Shown here piece after piece: positions 1 through 5,078 of a stretch of 5,757 nt of DNA. A program made the translations under genes and the position numbers. Below the pieces are notes generated by a model. It did no database searches. It worked only from the letters and a program-made list of their open reading frames with translations, and was not told where the DNA came from. Source of the stretch: Bryobacterales bacterium (GTDB lineage: Bacteria; Cyanobacteriota; Vampirovibrionia; Obscuribacterales; Obscuribacteraceae); contig CAJCHQ010000685.1 of NCBI GenBank assembly GCA_903970295.1, positions 1-5,757 of the forward strand, read 5' to 3'. Every line of letters begins with the position of its first letter. The first letter of the stretch is position 1.

Positions 1-357
1 AAATTTTCGGGCTCGACGAATTTAAGGTATCTTCTCCTATCGGAAGTCGGCGTCTCACCTGATGTTCTGAACAAATTGAGCAATTGCCCCAATCTCAAAT
101 ATCTTCGTCTGGCCGCGGGAAAGGACGGATCACAAATTAGCGACAGCATCTTAGAATCGGTAATTCAGATAAAGAGTTTGCGCACGCTGTGCTTGATGAA
201 TTCTTCTCTCAGTCCGAAGCAAATTCAGATGCTGATCGATTGCCCATGGATTCAAAAAGTAATTGTGCTTCGACAACCCGATTCTTTGTATAAGGAATGC
301 CGCAAAGGCTTAGGATTCAAGTTTGCCGCTAGTGATGAAGCGCCTTACGGACTGTAA
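1..357 (+). CDS. Leucine-rich-repeat-like protein, C-terminal fragment
   Basis: The frame is open from the first base to the TAA at 355-357, so this is the last 118 residues of a gene that starts to the left. The visible sequence has leucine-rich-repeat periodicity: three units of about 25-30 residues, with cores NLRYLLL, NLKYLRL and SLRTLCL, each followed by a helix-like stretch (for example SPDVLNKLSNCP and SPKQIQMLIDCP). The chain ends with a non-repeat tail of about 30 residues (after VIVLRQP) finishing in APYGL. Such repeats normally form a curved protein-binding surface; the partner and the N-terminal domain (a kinase or other module is common in such proteins) cannot be seen. A TTG at 76 could be read as a start, but the repeat pattern clearly continues upstream of it, so I treat the gene as 5'-truncated by the window edge. 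The LRR assignment is by pattern only. Confidence 0.7.
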   Translation, partial: KFSGSTNLRYLLLSEVGVSPDVLNKLSNCPNLKYLRLAAGKDGSQISDSILESVIQIKSLRTLCLMNSSLSPKQIQMLIDCPWIQKVIVLRQPDSLYKECRKGLGFKFAASDEAPYGL

Positions 358-385
358 GTCTGAGTAGAAAAGACAATTTAAAGTT

Positions 386-418
386 GGCGACCACAGTCCA
401 GAGTGTAAAGTGGTCACC
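386..418 (+). repeat. Imperfect inverted repeat downstream of LRR gene
   Basis: GGCGACCAC at 386-394 pairs with GTGGTCACC at 410-418 across a 15-nt loop, with one mismatch (C388 against A416). It begins 28 bases after the LRR stop codon, a usual place for a transcription terminator, but no run of T follows, so rho-independent termination is doubtful. It could equally be an operator for the downstream lyase gene. Confidence 0.35.
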
Positions 419-439
419 TACAGACAACAATTTGCCTTA

Positions 440-451
440 GACCCGTGGGTC
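440..451. repeat. Short 5-2-5 palindrome upstream of lyase gene
   Basis: GACCC-GT-GGGTC is a perfect dyad lying 76 bases before the preferred GTG start of the lyase gene. Dyads this short are expected a few times by chance in a window of this size, so it is recorded only as a candidate regulatory site. Confidence 0.2.
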
Positions 452-527
452 AGCGACAACAAGATTTCTCGTGTGGGCAAGGCAGCGGTGGGCGCTTATG
501 GTAGAAAAAACCGACGGAGAATCTAAA

Positions 528-1670
528 GTGTTCAAACTCCATTCATTCACATCCGCAGTGACAGCGACGCTATCTTTGGCATTCGTATGCCCTCTGATGG
601 CGGCGTCTGCTTCCAGTTCCCAATTGAACTGGGGATACTTGACCTCTTGGGAGACGGCACCACCCAATCCGTTGCCTCCCGAACTTGCCCGTGTTCTGAA
701 TGTAGGCGAACAATCGCTCGATATAAAAATTGAGCCGGTTCCAACATTTCATCTTGCAGGTACTTTAAATAAAGACCCAGCGCATCAGGAATCGGATCGC
801 GCAAAACATAATTTCGCTCAAATATTCGACCTTGCCGTCTGCGCGCGCACGGCACCTGAACCATTGCGCAGCCAATGCAGGGCAAAAGCATCATTCGCTC
901 TATTGGCATGGGCTCGCACCTATCAGTCCTCGGGCAATCCGGTCGACGACAGTTTTTTCTTGCCAATATTTCAGGCTGTCGATCTGATCATTCCCGTCCT
1001 AAGTTCTGCCGATGCTCTAACGCTGCGCAACTGGATCCGCTCGTTCGCCACAGCCGGCGATCAATTTTATGCCAAAAAAGCCCCGGCTCGTAGCTACGCG
1101 CCGAAAATAAACAACATCCGCATAAACAATTTTATGGCATGGCATTTATTGATACGCGCTATGTCGGGCACTATATGCCAAGATCAGAACTCACTTAAGC
1201 AAACTCACGCCATGCTTGTCGAGTTTGCCGATCAAAATTTTGTGCCTGGCGAAAACGGCACCATCGACGGCACAACCTACGACTTCGTACAACGGGACTC
1301 CCTCCATTATCAAGTATATGATTTAGAGCCACTCGTCTGGATGGCTCTGTTTACTCCAAAAGTAATAGATCAAAACACGCGCGAGCGCATCGACCTTGGT
1401 CTCAATTTCATCAAGCCTTACTACCTTGGCGAAAAACAGCACATAGAATTTCAGCACACTGTCAGCACATTTGATGTGATGAGAGGCAATGAGGATAACA
1501 ACCCAGTTTTTAAACACAAACCGTGGGACACAAAAGAAGCTCGCAGCCTGTTTCTTGTCGCTCGGCAGGTTTTTCCAGACATTCATTCCTGGACCGAGAA
1601 CGTCGTCGACGAACATTACGATCCTTCGATAAAATTATTGCGGTCTATTTATTCCCCAGCAAGGCCTTAG
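528..1670 (+). CDS. Secreted alginate lyase family protein
   Basis: Predicted 380-residue exported protein of the alginate lyase family (PF05426, related to polysaccharide lyase family 5), which cleaves mannuronate-type uronic polymers by beta-elimination in the periplasm. From the GTG at 528 the N-terminus is a compact signal peptide: short basic MFKLHS, a hydrophobic stretch to about residue 24, and an Ala-Ser-Ala cleavage site near 26-28. The alpha-helical lyase domain fills the rest. Characteristic segments are INNFMAWH (199-206), DGTTYDFVQRDSLHYQVYDL (247-266) and EPL (267-269); Arg256, His260, Tyr261 and Tyr264 lie in the catalytic-type block. GTG 528 has GGAG at 516-519, 8 nt upstream. 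ATG 498 is the alternative (390 residues), and GTG 471 extends the frame further, but both give a long, mixed-charge leader before the signal peptide. No alginate synthesis or transport gene lies nearby, so the true substrate is unknown. Family membership is fairly sure; activity is inferred. Confidence 0.8.
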   Translation: MFKLHSFTSAVTATLSLAFVCPLMAASASSSQLNWGYLTSWETAPPNPLPPELARVLNVGEQSLDIKIEPVPTFHLAGTLNKDPAHQESDRAKHNFAQIFDLAVCARTAPEPLRSQCRAKASFALLAWARTYQSSGNPVDDSFFLPIFQAVDLIIPVLSSADALTLRNWIRSFATAGDQFYAKKAPARSYAPKINNIRINNFMAWHLLIRAMSGTICQDQNSLKQTHAMLVEFADQNFVPGENGTIDGTTYDFVQRDSLHYQVYDLEPLVWMALFTPKVIDQNTRERIDLGLNFIKPYYLGEKQHIEFQHTVSTFDVMRGNEDNNPVFKHKPWDTKEARSLFLVARQVFPDIHSWTENVVDEHYDPSIKLLRSIYSPARP

Positions 1671-1740
1671 CTCCGATCCCAGAGTTTTCATGCTCTAAAG
1701 CTGAATTACCTGGTCGCAGCGTTCTCAAACATTCGAGCAC

Positions 1741-1775
1741 GCCTGGCAGCCGGCCGCCCCGCACGGGCTGAAGGC
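1741..1775 (+). terminator. GC-rich compound stem-loop between lyase and metallothionein genes
   Basis: GCCT (1741-1744) pairs with AGGC (1772-1775) and CAGCC (1747-1751) pairs with GGCTG (1766-1770), giving a two-part stem with a small asymmetric internal loop (GG opposite A) around a 14-nt G+C-rich loop. It starts 70 bases after the lyase stop. There is no T tract after it, so it is either a weak or factor-assisted terminator, an RNA-stabilising 3' structure, or part of a structured leader for the metallothionein mRNA. Confidence 0.3.
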
Positions 1776-1821
1776 AACCAGCTCAACGGAACAAATGAGA
1801 ACGGATCGTTGTCAACCACCG

Positions 1822-1833
1822 AGCATCGATGCT
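1822..1833. promoter_or_regulatory. Perfect 12-bp palindrome just upstream of metallothionein RBS
   Basis: AGCATCGATGCT is its own reverse complement; with one mismatch the symmetry reaches C1820 and G1835. It ends 3 bases before the AGGAG ribosome binding site. As DNA it could be an operator for a dimeric metal-sensing repressor; as RNA it would form only a poor hairpin without a loop. It does not resemble the SmtB/ArsR-type 12-2-12 sequence. The role is inferred from position only. Confidence 0.35.
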
Positions 1834-1836
1834 TGT

Positions 1837-1841
1837 AGGAG
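1837..1841 (+). promoter_or_regulatory. Ribosome binding site of metallothionein gene
   Basis: AGGAG lies 7 nt before the ATG at 1849, the strongest Shine-Dalgarno match for this frame. It sets the start at 1849 rather than at the in-frame ATG at 1795, which has no comparable site, or the ATG at 1858. Confidence 0.75.
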
Positions 1842-1848
1842 AACCTTC

Positions 1849-2127
1849 ATGAACGTAATGGAAAAATGCAAGTCCACGTCTTGCCAATGTACAGTGCTGT
1901 CGCACGTCATAGACAATACGACTGCACAGGAAGTGGATTTGAACACCCCGGAAGCGGCAGAGATCGGACATGTCGAGTCGACGTTACCGCCCGACACAGC
2001 AAACAGACAGTACTGCTGTGCTCATTGCGAACAAATCAATTCTACCGAAAGTGAAAACTGCAGCTGCGGACATGAAGACTGCAAGCCAACGGAGTCGATG
2101 TCGAAGGTGAAAAATCAACTTCACTGA
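1849..2127 (+). CDS. Bacterial metallothionein (SmtA/BmtA type) with expanded linker
   Basis: A 92-residue cysteine-rich protein matching the bacterial metallothionein family (PF02069), small cytosolic proteins that sequester Zn, Cd or Cu through cysteine and histidine ligands. The family layout is visible: KCKSTSCQC at 6-14, then YCCAHC at 55-60, then CSCGHEDC at 71-78. This parallels SmtA, where a KCxCxxCxC block is followed by a YC..C zinc-finger-like knuckle and a CGHxxC block. There are nine cysteines (7, 12, 14, 56, 57, 60, 71, 73, 78) and histidines at 19, 41, 59, 75 and 92. Two features are unusual: about 41 residues without cysteine separate the first block from YCC (about 15 in SmtA), and 14 residues without cysteine follow the last cysteine. 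The position of the second cysteine of SmtA is Ser9 here, and the final SmtA Cys-x-Cys end is absent. The start is set by the AGGAG at 1837-1841. The gene stands alone, with no adjacent SmtB-like regulator. The family call is firm; metal preference cannot be read from sequence. Confidence 0.85.
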   Translation: MNVMEKCKSTSCQCTVLSHVIDNTTAQEVDLNTPEAAEIGHVESTLPPDTANRQYCCAHCEQINSTESENCSCGHEDCKPTESMSKVKNQLH

Positions 2128-2270
2128 AGCAATGGGATAGCCTGCGCTACAGAATTGCATGTTAGCAAACAAGGTCGGGCATAATTCATAAGGTTGGTCA
2201 ATCATGAAAAAATAGCGACCGTGCACTCGAACATGTGGCGCATTTTCTAGGGATCACTGAAATAAATGTT

Positions 2271-2291
2271 GATCGTTCAGAAGCAACGATC
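2271..2291 (+). repeat. Perfect 7-7-7 stem-loop
   Basis: GATCGTT (2271-2277) and AACGATC (2285-2291) are exact inverted repeats around a 7-nt spacer. The element lies 143 bases after the metallothionein stop and 239 before the next start. A mixed A/T stretch follows but no true T run, so a terminator for the metallothionein transcript is possible but not supported strongly. Confidence 0.35.
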
Positions 2292-2435
2292 TGGTGTTAA
2301 ATTTCTCCGAATCGAAACAGATTTTCCCAAAAGCAAATCTCACTGTAGCATCTTCGACGAGAACAGCAGACAAACAAAATATGATGCTCTATGCACCGCT
2401 AGACTGAATCTAACCAAATAAACTTTATCGGCAAC

Positions 2436-2452
2436 ATGGGGACGATCCCCAT
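2436..2452. promoter_or_regulatory. Perfect 7-3-7 dyad abutting a promoter
   Basis: ATGGGGA, a CGA spacer and TCCCCAT form an exact inverted repeat. Its last base touches the proposed -35 hexamer at 2453-2458, the classical place for an operator or upstream activator site. It could also be a short, tight hairpin ending an upstream transcript, though only TTT follows before the sequence becomes mixed. I favour a regulatory dyad. Confidence 0.4.
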
Positions 2453-2480
2453 TTAACAAAACTACCATTGCGAATAAAAT
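2453..2480 (+). promoter_or_regulatory. Predicted sigma70-type promoter of the 2530 gene
   Basis: TTAACA (2453-2458, 5 of 6 against TTGACA) and TAAAAT (2475-2480, 5 of 6 against TATAAT) are separated by 16 bp. Transcription would begin around 2487, leaving a 5' leader of about 43 bases before the ATG at 2530. It is the best housekeeping-type promoter I found in the window; no experimental start is known. Confidence 0.5.
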
Positions 2481-2529
2481 AGACGGGCATAACCTTCTGA
2501 AAATTCTGCACTTAGAAAGCGACCCAGAA

Positions 2530-3498
2530 ATGCCCGACTTCATTATTCAAACCGAAAATCTACCTCCTCCTTCGGCTCTGTGCGAGCACCTGGATGATGG
2601 GTCCGACTCGGTCAATTATTTAAACCCATCGGCACTTCTCAATCCAGGCTCTTGGGATAAGAATCGAAGTGTAGTTTATTACTGCTACGGTTGGTCCACG
2701 CGCGGGGTCGAATGCTGGATGGATAAACGCGCCCTGACAGTGCGCATTCCCGAATTGTCGTCCGTTGAGGATTTTGAAATCGGCCTGGCGATACTCGAAT
2801 ACGCCGCAGCCTATTCCAACACAAAAGATGTAAGAACCGACTTTCGTCCAGCCAAATTCTCCATAACAAGACTGAGAGACGTAATCAATTACGACTGGAT
2901 CAATAAGGAGTATTGCACGGCCATTGCTGCGGCATTTGATAGCGTTCTTCTCGGAAAAAGCGGCAAATATCGCGCAGCCGACGACAATGTGCACGTGAGC
3001 ATGTACGGACCAACACGGAATTTTTATTTAGGTCGCCAAACAATTGAACGTGTCGTTCAAGCAATGCCAATGGAAACCACAGCTGATGTTTTAGCCGTCG
3101 TTGAATTTGTGCATCTCCTGATGCGCAATGTCCAGTATCCTGAGGTAAGCTCTTTCAAACCGGCAACAATGCTGCCGTCAGAAAACGATCGGCACGCGGC
3201 ATTCGTCACGAGGAATGAACAATTGTTTGTTCCCAAAACCGACTGTATTTATCTGAATGACTATGCAAGGGGAGGCTGGGCGGCACTTCCTGCTCAACAC
3301 GTTCGTGCCCAATTCAGCGCCTTTTTCCGCGAACCAGAGCAAATAGTTTGGTTCGACGAATTTCAGTTCGGGCTGCAACCAATTCCAGAATTGACATATC
3401 ACTCTTTCGTGAAAAGAGTCGCCCCTCTATGCCAGTCGATCAATTTATTGCCAAGCTCATTACTGCACCAGCCCGGCATGATCGATTTCGTCGAATAA
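2530..3498 (+). CDS. Hypothetical protein, possibly DUF4299-like
   Basis: A 322-residue, apparently soluble cytoplasmic protein with no signal peptide or membrane segment. I do not recognise it with confidence. A block from about 47 to 100, holding the stretch STRGVECWMDKRALTVRIP (56-74) followed by SSVEDFEIGLAILEYAAAY, recalls uncharacterised DUF4299-type proteins, in which an RGVEV-like strand is followed by a strand ending in a Pro and an amphipathic helix. A later segment GPTRNFYLG (160-168) and FVPKTDCIYLNDYARGGW (233-250) fit the same scheme. This is from memory of the family pattern, not a search. The start is the first ATG in the frame. The frame stays open back to 2422 but offers no ATG, GTG or TTG there, and the Shine-Dalgarno is weak (only AGAAAG, 2514-2519). 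It has its own predicted promoter at 2453-2480. The real-gene call rests on length, a normal protein-like composition and strand consistency with neighbours. Confidence 0.75.
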   Translation: MPDFIIQTENLPPPSALCEHLDDGSDSVNYLNPSALLNPGSWDKNRSVVYYCYGWSTRGVECWMDKRALTVRIPELSSVEDFEIGLAILEYAAAYSNTKDVRTDFRPAKFSITRLRDVINYDWINKEYCTAIAAAFDSVLLGKSGKYRAADDNVHVSMYGPTRNFYLGRQTIERVVQAMPMETTADVLAVVEFVHLLMRNVQYPEVSSFKPATMLPSENDRHAAFVTRNEQLFVPKTDCIYLNDYARGGWAALPAQHVRAQFSAFFREPEQIVWFDEFQFGLQPIPELTYHSFVKRVAPLCQSINLLPSSLLHQPGMIDFVE

Positions 3499-3511
3499 TC
3501 ATTTTCATTAA
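3494..3511. promoter_or_regulatory. Possible Fur-box-like A+T-rich site
   Basis: Three successive hexamers AATAAT, CATTTT and CATTAA approximate the NAT(A/T)AT unit of a Fur box, with one deviation in each of the last two. The site overlaps the stop codon of the 322-residue gene, about 165 bases before the ATG at 3677. A+T-rich intergenic DNA yields such matches by chance, so this is tentative, although a Fur-family gene is present in the window. Confidence 0.2.
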
Positions 3512-3586
3512 AAATTGCATTAAGCACCTGATGTAAACCTGCCTGCATAGGGCTTGTCACATTATTAAATCAATCCAGTTGTGTCC

Positions 3587-3600
3587 AACTTCGTGAAGTT
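3587..3600. promoter_or_regulatory. Dyad A, 6-2-6, upstream of the 179-residue gene
   Basis: AACTTC-GT-GAAGTT is a perfect inverted repeat. Its centre is exactly 30 bp from the centre of a second 6-2-6 dyad at 3617-3630, about three helical turns, so two dimers bound here would lie on the same face of DNA. The operator role is inferred from geometry. Confidence 0.4.
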
Positions 3601-3616
3601 CACGGTAGATACATTC

Positions 3617-3630
3617 GTTGAACATTCAAC
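3617..3630. promoter_or_regulatory. Dyad B, 6-2-6, upstream of the 179-residue gene
   Basis: GTTGAA-CA-TTCAAC is a perfect inverted repeat, 16 bases after the end of dyad A and 46 before the ATG at 3677. The half sites are related only loosely to those of dyad A (both contain GAA/TTC). TGAA and TTCA are 2 nt apart here, whereas SmtB-type sites have 6 nt between them, so this is not a standard SmtB/ArsR operator. Confidence 0.4.
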
Positions 3631-3642
3631 TAACACAGCCCT

Positions 3643-3670
3643 CTCCCTTCTTCATAATTTCGCGAAGGAG
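3643..3670 (+). promoter_or_regulatory. Ribosome binding site with a possible sequestering hairpin
   Basis: GAAGGAG (3664-3670) is a near-ideal Shine-Dalgarno 6 nt before the ATG at 3677 and fixes that start. The same seven bases can pair with CTCCCTTC (3643-3650) using one bulged C, closing a 13-nt loop. If this hairpin forms, it would hide the ribosome binding site, giving a possible translational switch. The SD is clear; the control is inferred. Confidence 0.5.
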
Positions 3671-3676
3671 TCAATC

Positions 3677-4216
3677 ATGGTTCAACCATTTGAAGCACCG
3701 TCAGCCCCTTTCAATGCCCGAGACGATAACGCACAATTGGCGCTGGCCGGATTCCAGCGCGAAGCATTATTTACTCAAGCCGTTGCCGGCCCAAGAGACA
3801 AGCCCGCCGGCAAACCAACTGATGCACAGTCTGTTGGCGACAAGCCGGTCGACCCAAGAATCGACACTTTGGGCGAGCTTTTTGCCAATTCGCTTCTCGA
3901 TGCTGGCCGGCTCGAAATGAGATCTCCTACGGGGGAAGAACTATTCGTTTCTCTCTTTCAGCAATACGATCAGAACAAAGAAAAAGGAGTGCAGCAGCTA
4001 ATTGATTCCATCAATCAGCATCTGGGGGGCGAATTCAAATTGTCGATGCAAGATGATCCCGAACTCACAAAGAAGTGGGTCGACCAGGCGAATCAGAGTA
4101 ACACAACACCGCCAGATTTCGTTAGATTGATCACCATGACAGACGCCCAGGGGAGACCTCGAGGTGACTTACTTTTTCTGCATGGTCCGGCCTCGCCAAA
4201 TGACCAGAAGATCTGA
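3677..4216 (+). CDS. Hypothetical protein, 179 residues
   Basis: I recognise no family. The protein looks soluble and acidic, with no signal peptide or membrane helix. Residues 1-60 are rich in Pro, Ala, Gln and Asp with a low-complexity spacer (PRDKPAGKPTDAQ, then GDKPVDP) and are probably disordered. Residues 61-140 look helical, with the segments IDTLGELFANSLLD, GEELFVSLFQQYDQN and GVQQLIDSINQHL. The C-terminal part (149-170), containing RLITMTDAQGRPRGDLLFLH, looks like a beta hairpin. ATG 3677 is chosen for its GAAGGAG 6 nt upstream; a GTG at 3581 would add 32 residues but has no Shine-Dalgarno, and that stretch holds the regulatory-looking dyads. The last 28 codons overlap the 3' end of the convergent patatin gene by 86 bp. 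Function and localisation are unknown. Confidence 0.7.
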   Translation: MVQPFEAPSAPFNARDDNAQLALAGFQREALFTQAVAGPRDKPAGKPTDAQSVGDKPVDPRIDTLGELFANSLLDAGRLEMRSPTGEELFVSLFQQYDQNKEKGVQQLIDSINQHLGGEFKLSMQDDPELTKKWVDQANQSNTTPPDFVRLITMTDAQGRPRGDLLFLHGPASPNDQKI

Positions 4217-5078
4217 GTTTTCGGAGCACTTGAATCCGCGGCACCGCTTTTCGCGCAGCATGCTGACCGGCGAGGATTGCACCATCAATGTCTTCTTTGT
4301 TTTTTGAAGTCAGTCTGATTGGCAGATTAGCTCGAATGACCACATCAGCCAGAGACTCCTGGGGCAGATCGGTGAGTTGATAATGGGCATTCATCACTCG
4401 GAAAGTAGCATTCCCCATTTTACGGAAGTGTTCGATCGAAACTTCTTCATAAGGTTCGTTGACATTGACCGCGATCACGATGCCACCACCCATTTCATCG
4501 GCGATGTCCCTGGCCTTGCGCACAGGCAAGTTATCGAAAACGCCACCGTCCAGAAAAAGTCCGTCGTTAATTTCAACTGGTCGAAACAGTGCAGGCACAG
4601 CAGTTGTGGCCGTGGCTATTAAACCGAATTCGCCGCGATCGATTAACTCCGATTTGCCGGTCAGAAGATTGAAGGCCACTGCCGCTATCGGCGTTTTCCA
4701 CTGCTCGATGTTTTGCGCAGCGCGTGGTACCCAGCTATTTAGAACTTTCCTGATGTTGCGACCATTGTAGAGACCGTCATAATCGCCGCCTCCCAATAAG
4801 TGCCGAATGATTGTTCCAGACATGTTTGCTAAACGCACGAAAGGCGGCACTGGCAGGAAAGCCGACATTAACTTGCCGCTCTCAAAATAGCGGCAAATCT
4901 CCTCGGGGTGCACGCCGGCAGCGAGCAAGCCACCGACGACAAAGCCCATGCTCGAGCCAACTATATAGTCGGGGTGTATGCCGGACTCATATAAAACCGA
5001 AACCACACCGGCGATCGCTGCTGTGCGCGCACCGCCGCCGCCTAGAGCAAAAATGATGGGCTTGTTGTTGCTGGTCAT
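4131..5078 (-). CDS. Patatin-like phospholipase
   Basis: A 315-residue serine hydrolase of the patatin family (PF01734), which deacylates phospholipids or other acyl lipids with a Ser-Asp dyad. Numbered from the ATG at 5078-5076: the oxyanion-hole loop GGGGAR is at 13-18, the nucleophile elbow GSSMG at 41-45 with Ser43, and the acid motif DGG at 177-179 with Asp177, followed by DNLPV, a usual continuation. Length and motif order match single-domain bacterial patatins (RssA/YlbK-like). The frame stays open to an ATG at 5189, with another at 5150, adding up to 37 residues including a hydrophobic patch (SSILLVFG). I prefer 5078 because family members usually begin just before the glycine loop, but no clear Shine-Dalgarno precedes it, so the start is uncertain. 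No signal peptide is seen from 5078, so it is probably cytoplasmic or inner-membrane-associated. The C-terminal tail of about 28 residues is encoded opposite the end of the 179-residue gene. Confidence 0.9.
   Translation of the reverse strand: MTSNNKPIIFALGGGGARTAAIAGVVSVLYESGIHPDYIVGSSMGFVVGGLLAAGVHPEEICRYFESGKLMSAFLPVPPFVRLANMSGTIIRHLLGGGDYDGLYNGRNIRKVLNSWVPRAAQNIEQWKTPIAAVAFNLLTGKSELIDRGEFGLIATATTAVPALFRPVEINDGLFLDGGVFDNLPVRKARDIADEMGGGIVIAVNVNEPYEEVSIEHFRKMGNATFRVMNAHYQLTDLPQESLADVVIRANLPIRLTSKNKEDIDGAILAGQHAARKAVPRIQVLRKLRSSGHLARPDHAEKVSHLEVSPGRLSW

Larger units (their letters stand above)
2128..2529. other. 402-base intergenic region
   Basis: No convincing gene was found on either strand. 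Minus-strand frames here (80 and 67 codons) are antisense to or overlap real genes, show no family resemblance and were dismissed. The region is A+T-richer than its flanks toward the right end. It contains two perfect inverted repeats (2271-2291 and 2436-2452) and a sigma70-like promoter (2453-2480), each listed separately. The first 140 bases show nothing I can name. Confidence 0.6.

Noticed and set aside
547..966. 139-codon minus-strand frame inside the lyase gene
   Set aside because: It is antisense to a gene with clear family motifs and a signal peptide, and its Arg/Cys-rich translation looks like a shadow frame.
1795..1848. Upstream ATG start for the metallothionein
   Set aside because: It adds 18 residues with no family match and without a good Shine-Dalgarno, and it would put the palindrome and strong AGGAG inside coding sequence.
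1984..2226. 80-codon minus-strand frame with a hydrophobic middle
   Set aside because: It overlaps the metallothionein cysteine blocks on the other strand, has no Shine-Dalgarno that I can see, and resembles no known protein.
2620..2994. 124-codon minus-strand frame
   Set aside because: It lies wholly inside the 322-residue gene and resembles no family; another minus frame (2639-2869) competes for the same stretch.
3617..3630. SmtB/ArsR operator resembling TGAA...TTCA
   Set aside because: The gap between TGAA and TTCA is 2 nt here, while the SmtB-type site has 6 nt, and the outer conserved bases are absent.
3581..3676. GTG start giving a 211-residue version of the orphan protein
   Set aside because: There is no ribosome binding site before 3581, whereas ATG 3677 has GAAGGAG at ideal spacing. 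It is not fully excluded.
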